Of a stretch of 64,000 nucleotides of DNA, positions 38,554 to 47,161 are shown piece after piece. Origin of the DNA: Nostoc sp. UHCC 0926 (GTDB taxonomy: Bacteria > Cyanobacteriota > Cyanobacteriia > Cyanobacteriales > Nostocaceae); the NCBI RefSeq assembly GCF_028623165.1, contig NZ_CP117768.1, positions 1,550,001 through 1,614,000 on the forward strand. The letters run 5' to 3'. Position 1 is the first letter of the stretch. Each line of letters starts with the position of its first letter. The position numbers and the translations under genes were made by a program. Under the pieces are notes generated by a model, which did no database searches, was not told where the DNA came from, and saw nothing but the letters and a program-made list of their open reading frames with translations.

Positions 38554-38967
38554 TTACCAATTACAAGAAGCAACCAAGCTAGCTACTATCTCAACTAGTT
38601 CTTCTGGATCAATCGGTTTAGATACATGAGTGTCAAAGCCACCTTCTAAGGCACAGATACGAGCCTCACTATCAGTATAGGCTGTTAAAGCAATAGCCGG
38701 GATTCGTCCACCATTCTTTGGTTTGAGCGCACGAAATTTACGGATGAAAGTGTAGCCATCCTCGCCAGGCAACCCAATATCAGAAATTAAAACATCGGGC
38801 TGCAATTCGGATAATACTTTGCGTGCCGCATCTGCTGATATTACTGATATAACTTTTGCTCCATCCATTTCCAACACAGTAGTGATGAAAAAGCGAGTAT
38901 CATTATCATCCTCAACGACCAGAATATCTAAACCAGCAAGAGTTCCAGAGGGTTCCATAAATGACAT
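38554..38967 (-). CDS. Single-domain response regulator (receiver)
   Basis: A 137-residue CheY-like receiver only. Acidic pair in ILVVEDDNDTRFF, phosphoacceptor Asp in DVLISDIGLPGEDGY, conserved Thr in PAIALTAYT and Lys in THVSKPIDPEEL. No output domain. Receivers of this type (IALTAYT, SKPIDPEEL) often come from hybrid-kinase phosphorelays. No kinase gene is next to it. ATG at 38967; a second ATG lies three codons further in. Confidence 0.88.
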   Translation of the reverse strand: MSFMEPSGTLAGLDILVVEDDNDTRFFITTVLEMDGAKVISVISADAARKVLSELQPDVLISDIGLPGEDGYTFIRKFRALKPKNGGRIPAIALTAYTDSEARICALEGGFDTHVSKPIDPEELVEIVASLVASCNW

Positions 38968-39905
38968 TTTATTCTAACTTTCTGTAACGCATTCCCCACG
39001 AATAAAGTCGCGGGCTTTTAGTAGAGAAAGAGAAATAGCGGTTTGGTTCTTGTACAGGTTCCGAAACACTATCCCCCGAACCTCTAGGTGCGGTTACGAT
39101 TAATAGAGGATGGACTCATCCCCACACCCCAGAAACACATTGGTTTGCTAGTAGCAATCAACACTTCGGTAAGTTCAGTGACCATATGCTTCTACCCACT
39201 AGGAGACTACGCGACAGTCTCTGATCTACTAGAAAGCCGTTTCTGTTGGGTAGTACTGCCTTATCCGATTTCGACATCACATATATTATCTCATGATTTA
39301 CCATAAGTAATTGAGCAGCATTAAAATCGCCTCTGGTGACTGAGCGTATCGTTCGCGCAGCGTCTCGTAGAGAAGTGCGCCTTACCCCCATGCATAAATG
39401 CAGTTGCTCTCCTCTCTGCGAGACGCTACGCGAACGGCACGAAGATTATGGTAATTTTTATTACTTCCAGGACTTACGCAACTGTCATAAGCGATCGCTA
39501 TCTATACTGAACTGAACTGCTATCCTTTTTTCATTTAGGAGATTGGGTTAAGATGGCATGGCAATACAAAGTCCGACTCGTTCAGATTTTGTGAAAAACA
39601 TCGGGAGAATATATCTGTTGAGTATTTCTCACAAGCTTTACTGCGAGAAAAAGCCAACAAAGAGTAGAGGTAAGAGTATTAGGAGAGACACAATCAAAAC
39701 GAGGGTTGCCGGCTCGATTTTAATGTGATTCTTCTGTGGATCGCGCATTTGGCACTCTCTCGAACAATAAGTATATCAACTCAGCCTAAAGGATGTTTAC
39801 TTCTTTTTCCAAGCCCAATGAGGTTTAGAAGTGTAAACTTTTTAGCTATTCCAGCCCATTCAATTTGCAGATTTTTGATTTTAGTAACTTTATCGCCCCA
39901 TCAGG
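38968..39905. other. Long intergenic region with palindromic repeats
   Basis: Nearly 940 bases. GTTCGCGCAGCGTCTCG near 39350 faces CGAGACGCTACGCGAAC near 39418 as a large inverted repeat. GGACTTACGCAACTGTCAT at 39472 is a common Nostoc word. Short open frames here have no recognisable protein content. No gene supported. Confidence 0.45.
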
Positions 39906-40013
39906 TTATTTCTTCCAAGGTAGTTTAGTTCCCATTTCAGTCAATGCAGAAAAGATGAGATAGACAATAAGTAACCCAGCAGCTGCAAAGAAAGCCAGTA
40001 AATCGTTATCCAT
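39906..40013 (-). CDS. 35-residue single-span membrane miniprotein
   Basis: The frame starts MDNDLLAFFAAAGLLIVYLI and ends SALTEMGTKLPWKK before TAA: a short acidic N-terminus, one hydrophobic helix of about 20 residues and a basic, Trp-containing end. It is 42 bases downstream of the larger frameshifted membrane gene on the same strand. The topology resembles small subunits of photosynthetic or NDH-1 complexes. No strong ribosome site is visible. I do not recognise a family. Confidence 0.5.
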   Translation of the reverse strand: MDNDLLAFFAAAGLLIVYLIFSALTEMGTKLPWKK

Positions 40014-40055
40014 AAATGCTATTTGCTAAAACTTCGCTAATCATAACGAAATCAC

Positions 40056-40791
40056 CTAATCTTTAACGTTTTTCTGAGCCTGCAATCTTTGGTCTTCTGG
40101 GTGCAAATTGTACCAGCCATACCAGTGACGAACTCCTAGCCAAACGGCTGAAAGCAAACCCGCTATGCTGAGGGTGAGGCCGCTAAACGGTACTAATAAT
40201 CCAAAGATGGGCAATACTGCTCCAGCAATAGTGCAGATAATCGCAGCCAGGGAAGCACTGCGGCTGGCTCCCAATCCCCATGTTAAAATTAGTAAGATGA
40301 TGGAAATTAAAGTCCAAGCCAACTGAGCATTTATAACGCGAGCTAGATAGGTCAAAGTTAATAGACAAGCAAAGAAAATACTACCAGCGATCGCTATATT
40401 TTTGAAACTCATTGGTAGTGACAAATATAACAACAATATCCACCATAAAAATATTGCTGGTGCTAGTAATAAAAGACGCGGAATTACCCCCGTATGACGA
40501 ATAGGTTCGGTGTTGGTAAACACTCCAAATGGATTTTTGACTGAAACATTATCGTCAAATTTCCAAGTAAATTGCGTACTGCGTCCGTCAGATTTAATCT
40601 CATCAGGTTCAATACCACTGGCAAAATTAGCCGGAGCAAAGTTAGCAATTGCGGTGAGGCGGAAGTTAGATAGCATCTGTCCCGCTGTACTATAACAGTG
40701 AAGCTTTGAGCGCCTGGGTTCCAAATTGAACAAGCTCAATCGGATGCGTCAAATCGGGTAATCCGGGAATACCTTGAGCAGAAGATGACAT
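40056..40791 (-). pseudogene. Cyanobacterial membrane protein, frameshifted near its start
   Basis: The body (about 220 residues) has SNFRLTAIANFAPANFAS and WKFDDNVSVKNPFGV, then four or five membrane helices and YGWYNLHPEDQR. The likely true start is the ATG at 40791 in a different frame: MSSSAQGIPGLPDLTHPIEL and QFGTQALKASLL, ending in TAG at 40690, exactly where the body frame picks up with YSTAGQML. One or two bases are therefore missing. It could be a real mutation or a sequencing error. Family not recognised. Confidence 0.6.
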
Positions 40792-40892
40792 TGGTTGATT
40801 TTTGCAGAATTTGGAGAACCAGACCGATAAAATCTCTTAAAAGTTTCTTGAGAATAGTTTTATTTGATACACGGGCAGTTGAAACAAGGGCT

Positions 40893-40921
40893 GCGTAGGC
40901 GTAGCCAGTCGTAGGCATCGC
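40893..40921. repeat. 29-bp repeat copy
   Basis: GCGTAGGCGTAGCCAGTC ... GGCATCGC, intergenic, about 100 bases upstream of the frameshifted membrane gene. Confidence 0.75.
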
Positions 40922-40962
40922 TCTAACCCAGAATTGCTCGACTGCAACTTGGTATAAACATC

Positions 40963-40991
40963 AAAAGCCCGGTCATGAAGACCGGGCTTTT
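40963..40991. terminator. Perfect 12-bp GC-rich terminator, orphan
   Basis: Perfect stem with A/T runs on both sides, so it can work in both directions. It is more than 150 bases from any annotated gene end. Confidence 0.8.
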
Positions 40992-41034
40992 GAGCGGAAA
41001 CAATGGGGCTATATTCCCCGAAGGTTAGTTATAG
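40963..41034 (-). ncRNA. Candidate small RNA ending in a strong terminator
   Basis: AAAAGCCCGGTC-ATGAA-GACCGGGCTTTT (40963-40991) is a textbook terminator, but no gene lies just upstream on either strand. On the minus strand a TATACT box (41046-41041) sits about 50 bases before it. The transcript would also contain GGGGAATATAGCCCC as a small stem. The -35 region is not convincing, so this is a tentative RNA gene; the terminator itself is firm. Confidence 0.35.
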
Positions 41035-41228
41035 AGATTCAGTATAATATCGATGCTCTAATAAGTGATACCACCCCGCTGTTATCGATTCCGGAAAATT
41101 CGCTAAAAATTTTTGAGTAGCCTTTATCTCCCAAAATATAGCAAATGACTAGTGCAGCACAGCAGAAATAACTATCCAGTTGAAAAAACCTAAAAAGCTT
41201 ACTGTATAAGCTTTCTTACTTCTTGGAT

Positions 41229-41479
41229 TATAGCAATCCGAATTGAAACGTGAGAAAATACGGAGATTAAAAGTACGTATTTATAGGTATCTTAGCGATT
41301 TTATCTCTCACGAATATAGCGCTTCTCGTCTGGATGCAATACATTTTGACCTCTCTCCAAACCTCTCTCCTAAAAGGAGAGAGGCTTTGAGGCTTACTCC
41401 CCAACGCTAGTAGGGAAGGGGCTGGGGGTTAGGTCTGTATTTCACGCAATTGAGAATTGCTATAATTAGGACTGCTATA
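41229..41479. mobile_element. TATAGCAATCC-family element, copy B
   Basis: Left end TATAGCAATCCGAATTGAAA is shared with the right half of the element at 537-640. The right end GAGAATTGCTATA and then AGGACTGCTATAG is inverted relative to it. The middle holds a CCTCTCTCC / GGAGAGAGG hairpin repeat. The element abuts a truncated acetyltransferase start (41480-41536), which it appears to interrupt. Confidence 0.65.
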
Positions 41480-41536
41480 GCGCTGCTATAGCGCTGTTGT
41501 ATCATTTTGATTAGCCAATCTGATTGCAGCCTTCAC
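41480..41536 (-). pseudogene. First 16 codons of a GNAT acetyltransferase
   Basis: On the minus strand GTG starts (V/M)KAAIRLANQNDTTAL, matching the start of the intact gene at 46794 (MKAVIRLANESDALKM). It runs straight into the TATAGC element and TAG. The same VOC-then-GNAT order exists at 46.2-47.0 kb. Confidence 0.7.
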
Positions 41537-41564
41537 AGCAAATCCTTTTTGGGTTAAAAATTAA

Positions 41565-41924
41565 TTATCCAAACTCAACATACTCAATAATGGTTCCATC
41601 AGGATGCATTGCTCGCATATTAACTCCAGTGGGAACATTGTTAGGTTCTGCCAGAATCACTGCACCCTGCTGAATAAGTGCTTCTTTAAAATCATTGAGG
41701 GAGTCAACGAGAAATGTTGCGTGTGTACTTTTGAATGGAGAGAGGGTTTCAGCCGAACCAGCAATTAAAAGAATAGAACCCACACCTGCGAGTTCCAACT
41801 CCACCTCGGAATATTGAAACCACAACCAACATTTTTCTGTAAAAAGGTTTTCATAGAAAGCGATCGTCTCATCCAAGTCTATCGGACTTAGATAGACTCT
41901 GGTTAGTACTTTAATAATTTGCAT
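41565..41924 (-). CDS. VOC (glyoxalase/bleomycin-resistance) family protein
   Basis: A 119-residue vicinal-oxygen-chelate fold protein. It shows RVYLSPIDLDETIAFYENLF as the first beta-alpha-beta module, then STHATFLVDSLNDFKEAL and the end MRAMHPDGTIIEYVEFG, which carries the usual metal-side glutamate. Probably a small-molecule binding or lyase-type enzyme; substrate unknown. An N-terminally truncated paralogue is at 46823-47038. Here the VOC gene is intact and its GNAT neighbour is broken. Confidence 0.8.
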   Translation of the reverse strand: MQIIKVLTRVYLSPIDLDETIAFYENLFTEKCWLWFQYSEVELELAGVGSILLIAGSAETLSPFKSTHATFLVDSLNDFKEALIQQGAVILAEPNNVPTGVNMRAMHPDGTIIEYVEFG

Positions 41925-41985
41925 TGCAAACTGTCTATTAGGCAGCTAGTGTATTTTATTTTGCTTACTCGGCAATCATAGTTTA

Positions 41986-42177
41986 CTAAGATTGATCAAT
42001 AAATAGCCTATCTTCAATTTGAAAAATGTCTTCAACTCTCTTTTCACCTAGCTGTTGATCACGTTGTTCACTGTCAATCAAAATACATTTCATTTCTACA
42101 CCTTTAGCTCCACAGAAGTCATCTGTATAGCTATTACCAATATATATACATGCTCAAGCATCAGTACCTAGCTTTAG
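41986..42177 (-). pseudogene. C-terminal relic of a HAD-family hydrolase
   Basis: The minus-strand frame reads CIYIGNSYTDDFCGAKGVEM, then KCILIDSEQRD and ends at 41986. IGNSYTDDFCGAK matches motif IV of HAD phosphohydrolases (GNS-x-x-DD). A TGA interrupts the frame at LGTDA-stop-ACIYIG, and homology ends at 42177 where a repeat element begins. The rest of the gene is absent. Confidence 0.65.
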
Positions 42178-42567
42178 AGGATGTCTGAAAAGTTTTTTGT
42201 ATACACAAAACGCTTAGAGATCCCTCTAAATCCACGCCACTTGCTCATAGGGAGCCAATGCGGTCTTGGGCTTCAAAGAGGAGCCAGCCGTGTGGTGAGG
42301 CAGTCCGGTCTTCTCCCAAGGGGAGACGCCAAGGGCGATGGGGGTTTCCCCCAGGAGGAACTGCCGAAAGGGTCTGGCGACTTGAGCGGACTGGCGTCTG
42401 GGGTGAGACGATGCCTGCCGCCCATAGCGCAGCCTCTTCTCTACCAGCCAACGAGTCCGCGTTCGCCTCTGGTCTTGTAGAAAGCGTCTGGGGTTTCCCC
42501 AACTGGAGTGACTGGCGTGGGGAGTGAGGGATCAGCAAATATTTGATACTTCTGAGACATCCTCTCA
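42177..42567. mobile_element. Inverted-repeat element with GAGGATGTCT ends
   Basis: Left end GAGGATGTCTGAAAAG and right end CTTCTGAGACATCCTC are inverted copies. The interior is GC-rich and contains GGAGCCAGCCGTGTGG and GACTTGAGCGGACTGGCG, words shared with the GTAGGGGAGCCAG MITEs, so it may be a nested or recombined repeat. No transposase frame. Open frames on both strands across it are not genes. It truncates the HAD relic. Confidence 0.5.
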
Positions 42568-42815
42568 GGAGTGTGTCATAAGTTTGTGGGCTTTGGAGCA
42601 TCCCAATGCAAGCAAATTTACTAATGAAGCGTAGTCCAACTCTACCAGACGCTTTGCGAACCCAGAACCCGCAGGGTAGCCCAAATGTTGCAATTCGCTT
42701 CATCTGTACAAAACGATTGCTTTGCTTGACGCATTCCTTACCCTATGGGAAGGCTCCGCCTACGCAATGACAAATTATGTTTTACACATTTGGGATGCTC
42801 CCTGTGGGCTATCTG
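42568..42815. repeat. Palindromic repeat words
   Basis: AACTCTACCAGACGCTTTGC near 42636 and CCTATGGGAAGGCTCCGCC near 42742 belong to the same GC-rich palindrome family as 12828-12985. No gene. Confidence 0.45.
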
Positions 42816-43505
42816 TTAAACCTTTTTCCCCTGTGCATAAATAAAATAGTTATCTGTCACCTTCACCTCAGCCTGAAAACCTACTTTTTTCAGCTTATCC
42901 TTAAGTTCATCTGGCTGATAAAAAATCTTGAAAATCTGGAATTCTTGACCATTATTTAACTTACGGGTTTTATATATGTTTCCGTCGTCTTCAAGGATAT
43001 GATTGTTAGCCGTGGATGTCGGTTCAAAAGAAGAGTCAATGATAAATACTTGTCCACCAACGCGAACAGATTGATAAACTTTCGTCAAAAATGAATCGAG
43101 TAATTTTGGTGGCACATGAGAGAGCCAAAAGGCAAAGAACACTAAATCATATTCAGTATCAGGTTGCCATGCAAATAAATCAATTAAGTGATATTCAACA
43201 CTCAGTGAAAATAACTTAGAGCGATTAATTGCAATCACTTCTTCAGAGGCATCGATCGCAGTAATTTTTTTACCGATACTTAAAAGCTCCTGCGTCCAGA
43301 TACCTGTTCCACATGCTAACTCTAAAATATCATCCACCACGCCAATTTGGTATAATGTATTTTTGATAACAGCTACTTCATTAAACCAGCGCTGATTGTT
43401 TTCGATACCGCGATCGTAGCGTCCTATCCTATAGAACCACTGATCATATTCGTTGGCTCTAGCGCGATAGTACTCAATCTGTTGTTGAAGAATATTATCT
43501 GTCAT
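42816..43505 (-). CDS. Class I SAM-dependent methyltransferase
   Basis: A 229-residue methyltransferase with the SAM-binding motif ILELACGTGIWTQEL near residue 60, then AIDASEEVIAINR and a post-motif FFAFWLSHVPP. The N-terminus EYYRARANEYDQWFYRIGRY is of the type seen in ubiquinone- or small-molecule methyltransferases. Acceptor unknown. It is isolated between repeats and the SsuA-like gene. An exact role cannot be assigned. Confidence 0.85.
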   Translation of the reverse strand: MTDNILQQQIEYYRARANEYDQWFYRIGRYDRGIENNQRWFNEVAVIKNTLYQIGVVDDILELACGTGIWTQELLSIGKKITAIDASEEVIAINRSKLFSLSVEYHLIDLFAWQPDTEYDLVFFAFWLSHVPPKLLDSFLTKVYQSVRVGGQVFIIDSSFEPTSTANNHILEDDGNIYKTRKLNNGQEFQIFKIFYQPDELKDKLKKVGFQAEVKVTDNYFIYAQGKKV

Positions 43506-43715
43506 CGCCTACTTTGTGATCCGATTGAGTTTAGATTTGACACCAACAGCCATAGCTTTAAGGAAAATTTTTTATTCAGCGAATAAACTTGCTTTTTCGC
43601 CTTAACTATGTGATATTTTTATCATTCTCTAATCATACGGTAAATCACTAAACTTGCCGGAGTTATGCCGTAGGTTTGCTGAAGTCTGATATTAATTTAC
43701 CCTGAAAGCAGAGTG

Positions 43716-44795
43716 ATGATGTTGAATAAGTTCTCTCCAACCCAACTGTTGGGTATGGGTTTTGCCTTCCTCCAAAGGTTCCACCAACAAAAAATCCGCA
43801 CCTTTTCCCTACTGTTTGCAGTGGGACTTAGTTTAACTTTGGCTGTCTCTGCTTGTTCTCCAAGCGCAAGCAACAATGGCACACAAGAGACAACTAGCCC
43901 CAGCCCAGCAGCTAGCGGCACTACAGTTCACATCGGTTACCAGAAAGCGTCAACTGTCCTTTATGCACTGAAGGCGAGAGGGGAATTAGAGAAAGCTTTT
44001 GCAGCTTCAGGATCTTCCGTAACTTGGTCGGAATTTCCGGCAGGCCCCCCACTCCTAGAGGCATTGAATGCAGGCAGTATTGATTTTGGCTATACCGGAG
44101 AATCACCACCTATATTTGCTCAAGCTGGGGGTGTTCCTTTGGTTTATGTTGCCTACGATCCTTGGAGTCCCAAGGCTGAAGCCATCCTGGTGCCCAAGGA
44201 TTCACCTATTAAAAGTGTGGCTGAACTCAAGGGCAAAAAAATTGCTTTTGCCAAAGGTTCTAATGCTAACTACTTATTGGTGAAAGCACTGGAAAAGGCA
44301 GGAGTACAGTACAGTGACATCCAACGAGTAACTCTCACTCCCGCCGATGCTCGTGCTGTCTTTGAGAGAAAAAACGTTGATGCTTGGGTAATTTGGGACC
44401 CTTACTTAGCCGCAGCAGAAGCAGCAACAGGCGCACGGACTTTAGTAGACGCGACGGGATTAGCTCCCAATCGTGGTTATTATCTGGCGGCAAAATCTTT
44501 TGTTGATGCCAAGCCGGATGCCTTGAAAATAGTTCTAGATCAGGTCAAGAAAGTCAGCAGCTGGGCAAAGAATAATCCTGGTGAAGTTGCTAAATTTCTT
44601 TCCCCTGCTTTGGGTATAGATGCTCCTGTGTTGGAAATAGCAGAAAAGCGGCGTGAGTATGATGTACTTCCGCTCACAGATGAAGTAATTACTAAACAAC
44701 AAGAGGTTGCAGATACCTTCTACAAAATTAAATTGATCCCGAAAGAAATCAAAGTTAAGGAAATTGTTTGGCAAGGCAAAGTGAATAATTCGTAA
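43716..44795 (+). CDS. ssuA: Aliphatic sulfonate ABC transporter substrate-binding lipoprotein (SsuA-like)
   Basis: About 359 residues. The N-terminus has a lipoprotein signal with lipobox LAVSAC, then a Ser/Thr/Pro linker. The binding domain contains HIGYQKASTVLYALKARGEL, LEALNAGSIDFGYTGESPP and VDAWVIWDPYLAAAE, the pattern of SsuA/NMT1-like sulfonate binders. I take ATG 43716; GTG 43713 just before and ATG 43719 are alternatives. No permease or ATPase gene is adjacent, so it is an orphan receptor that must use a transporter encoded elsewhere. Confidence 0.85.
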   Translation: MMLNKFSPTQLLGMGFAFLQRFHQQKIRTFSLLFAVGLSLTLAVSACSPSASNNGTQETTSPSPAASGTTVHIGYQKASTVLYALKARGELEKAFAASGSSVTWSEFPAGPPLLEALNAGSIDFGYTGESPPIFAQAGGVPLVYVAYDPWSPKAEAILVPKDSPIKSVAELKGKKIAFAKGSNANYLLVKALEKAGVQYSDIQRVTLTPADARAVFERKNVDAWVIWDPYLAAAEAATGARTLVDATGLAPNRGYYLAAKSFVDAKPDALKIVLDQVKKVSSWAKNNPGEVAKFLSPALGIDAPVLEIAEKRREYDVLPLTDEVITKQQEVADTFYKIKLIPKEIKVKEIVWQGKVNNS

Positions 44796-44883
44796 TTCCT
44801 AATTCGTAATTCCAAAATTAGGAATTACGAATGATATGATGTTACTAGTCTAAACTCCAATATTAAAATTAACTTATGAAATA

Positions 44884-45369
44884 TTGATTATGGGATTCAC
44901 AGTTGTTGAATCTTTGAACTGCTCAAAGTCCGGTGATCCTAAGCATGGTGACGATCGCCTTGTCATTACTCAAAACTTTCTCCTGATAGAGAATCAAATG
45001 ATTCTTGCACGGATGTTCGCCTTGAGTATTTTAAATGCTCTTGGGTTTGGTGCGATCGCCTTTGGTAATCACGAATTTGACTTACAGCTATTTTCAGGTA
45101 AATAGACCACGCGGTAGGGGCGCAAGGCCTTGCGCCCCTACGACAGATGTGGTTCAAATACTTGAATTCTGCTGTAATGTATGGGTGTTATTGCAGACTT
45201 AATCCCAGCTAAAAAAGATTACCCAGGTACAAAATTTCCTTATCTCAGAACAAATCTAGACTTTAGCACTGATAAAGATTTTGCAAAATTAGTCACTGCT
45301 GCTCGGATTCAAAATCTCAAATTGTCTAAAGATGTGGTGTTATCAAATCCATTACTCGGCGGTAAATAA
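44884..45369 (+). pseudogene. 5'-nucleotidase/metallophosphatase relic split by a MITE
   Basis: The first part ends in LGFGAIAFGNHEFDL, where GNHEFD is the metal-binding motif of calcineurin-like phosphatases. A 96-bp MITE (45082-45177) follows. The second part continues GVIADLIPAKKDYPGTKFPY and LRTNLDFSTDKDF, in the expected family order. Both the 5' start and the bulk of the 3' part are missing. A dead gene. Confidence 0.75.
45082..45177. mobile_element. MITE-like element, TTACAGC family, copy 2
   Basis: 96 bp, in inverted orientation relative to 12044-12140. Ends TTACAGCTATTTTCAGGTAA and GAATTCTGCTGTAA; centre GGGGCGCAAGGCCTTGCGCC. It lies directly behind the GNHEFDL codons of the metallophosphatase relic. 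Confidence 0.75.
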
Positions 45370-45399
45370 CAAACCTAACGATGGACTAAATTTTGTAGT

Positions 45400-46119
45400 A
45401 TGACCAATCTCAGCGTTAACCTTAACAAAGTTGCTTTACTCAGGAATACTCGAAATTTTGGTAGACCGAGTGTGATTGAAGCGGCTTTTACCTGCATTAA
45501 AGCTGGCGCACAGGGAATCACAGTTCACCCACGCCCAGACCAACGACATATCAAGCCCGAAGATGTCGATGCACTGGCGCAGATATTGACTGTTGAGTTC
45601 AACATAGAAGGTAATCCATCACCTGAATTTTTAGAGATAGTCCGAAAAATCAAACCAACGCAGTGTACCTTAGTTCCCGATGCACCTGATGCTTTCACAT
45701 CAGACCACGGATGGGATCTGGCTACAGATGGCTTTTGGCTCAGACCAATCATTCGAGAGTTAAAAGACCTCGGAGTTCGAGTCAGCCTGTTTATGGATAC
45801 TGACTTAACTCAAATTAAACGTGCTAAAGAGATTGGAAGCGATCGCATTGAGCTATATACAGAACCTTATGCTACAGCTTTTCGTAATGGCAATGTAGAG
45901 TCTGTATTTCAAGACTACCAACAAGCAACACAAAAGGCTCAGGAAATTAGTTTAGGAGTGAACGCTGGGCATGATTTAAATCTACAAAACTTAGAAAAGT
46001 TCTGTTCAATTTCTGGCATACTTGAAGTGTCTATTGGTCATGCCCTGATTGCCGATGCTTTGGAGGTGGGACTATTTACTACTGTGCAAGAGTATTTAAA
46101 AATCCTATCTTTGAATTAG
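45400..46119 (+). CDS. pdxJ: Pyridoxine 5'-phosphate synthase PdxJ
   Basis: A 239-residue TIM-barrel enzyme that joins aminoacetone phosphate and deoxyxylulose phosphate to pyridoxine phosphate. The hallmark segments are SVNLNKVALLRNTR at the start, ITVHPRPDQRHI, FNIEGNPSPEF, CTLVPDAPDAFTSDHGWD and GVNAGHDLNLQNL, with SIGHALIADAL at the end. Full length. It follows the metallophosphatase relic by 30 bases and is not part of an obvious operon. Confidence 0.95.
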   Translation: MTNLSVNLNKVALLRNTRNFGRPSVIEAAFTCIKAGAQGITVHPRPDQRHIKPEDVDALAQILTVEFNIEGNPSPEFLEIVRKIKPTQCTLVPDAPDAFTSDHGWDLATDGFWLRPIIRELKDLGVRVSLFMDTDLTQIKRAKEIGSDRIELYTEPYATAFRNGNVESVFQDYQQATQKAQEISLGVNAGHDLNLQNLEKFCSISGILEVSIGHALIADALEVGLFTTVQEYLKILSLN

Positions 46120-46194
46120 ATTTAAAAACTTTTCTGAATCCCAAAAGTATTTCAAAAGTTAGTATGCCATAATCTATAATGGCAAGAAGCTAAT

Positions 46195-46794
46195 TTAAAC
46201 TCGAAGTAGCAGGAGTCCACTTCTTAAGGCTTCATCCCACAGAGACAATTTTTGAAGTTCTAGCAAAGAAAGAGGTGGATTTACAGGTAGCGGTTGCTCT
46301 TGTTGCAGAGATAGTTGCCACCACGCGACATCATGCCACTCACTAAATTTATACCCAACTCTGCAAAATACACCTACAGGTGAAAAACCGACAGCCTCAT
46401 GCACAGCTACACTTGCTGGATTAGGTAAAGCGATCGCGGCAAAAACGTTGTAAAATCCTTGGAGTTGAAGTAACTGAAAAAGGGAACTATATAAGGCTTT
46501 AGCAACTCCTTTTCTGCGATACTCAACATTTACGTACACAGATGATTCCACAGACCATTGGTAAGCGGCACGAGTCCGGTAGGGAGTAGCATAGGCATAA
46601 CCTAGAAGTTCATCGTTAATTTGACACACCAGCCAAGGCATTTGCTGTTGATAGTCCTTGATGCGCCCTTGAAATTCCGTTTCACTAGGAGGTTCTATCT
46701 CAAAGGAAATCGAAGTTTCTCGGACAACTGGCGCATAAATTGCCAGCATTTTTAAGGCATCACTTTCATTAGCTAGTCTGATTACAGCTTTCAT
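46195..46794 (-). CDS. GNAT acetyltransferase (phosphinothricin acetyltransferase-like)
   Basis: A 199-residue acetyltransferase. The start VIRLANESDALKMLAIYAPV and TSISFEIEPPSE, the motif VESSVYVNVEYRRKGVAKAL (acetyl-CoA loop RRKGVAK) and the end GFYNVFAAIALPNPASVAVH plus GVFCRVGYKFSEWHDVAWW are typical of the Pat/MddA group, which acetylate methionine derivatives or phosphinothricin. Real substrate unknown. The intact member of a duplicated VOC-GNAT pair; the counterpart at 41480 is broken. Confidence 0.85.
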   Translation of the reverse strand: MKAVIRLANESDALKMLAIYAPVVRETSISFEIEPPSETEFQGRIKDYQQQMPWLVCQINDELLGYAYATPYRTRAAYQWSVESSVYVNVEYRRKGVAKALYSSLFQLLQLQGFYNVFAAIALPNPASVAVHEAVGFSPVGVFCRVGYKFSEWHDVAWWQLSLQQEQPLPVNPPLSLLELQKLSLWDEALRSGLLLLRV

Positions 46795-46822
46795 TGCAGA
46801 TCCTTTTCGGGCTAAAAATTAA

Positions 46823-47038
46823 TCAAGCGAACTCAACATACTCAATAATTGTTCCATCAGGATGCATCGCTCGCATATTGATTCTAATGGGAACTTTATT
46901 CGGTTCCGCCAGAATCACTGCACGCTCCTGAATAAGTGTTCCTCTAAAATCATTGAGTGAGTCAACGAGAAATGTTGCTTGTGTACTTTTGAATAGAGAG
47001 AGGGCTTCATCTGCTACCAAGGATTTCAGGCAATGCAT
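46823..47038 (-). pseudogene. N-terminally truncated VOC paralogue
   Basis: A 71-codon frame whose last 54 residues (STQATFLVDSLNDFRGTL, NMRAMHPDGTIIEYVEFA) closely match the C-terminal half of the VOC protein at 41565-41924. The N-terminal module is missing and replaced by unrelated residues (MHCLKSLVADEA). It precedes the intact GNAT gene in the same order as in the 41.5-kb copy. Confidence 0.75.
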
Positions 47039-47161
47039 AATTAATTTCTGGAGATATCTAATCCGAACGTGATATTATCGACGCAGATTTACACCATGTG
47101 TTTTACCGCCTCAAGGCTTTGGCAAAGTATTCTATTTAATCAAATAATAACTAACTATTTT

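Noticed and set aside
39725-39928. 67-codon frame in the 39-kb spacer
   Set aside because: Overlaps the end of the miniprotein on the other strand and shows no domain or ribosome site.
42181-42703. Long GC-rich frames on both strands
   Set aside because: They lie across an inverted-repeat element and palindromes and have no protein-like content.
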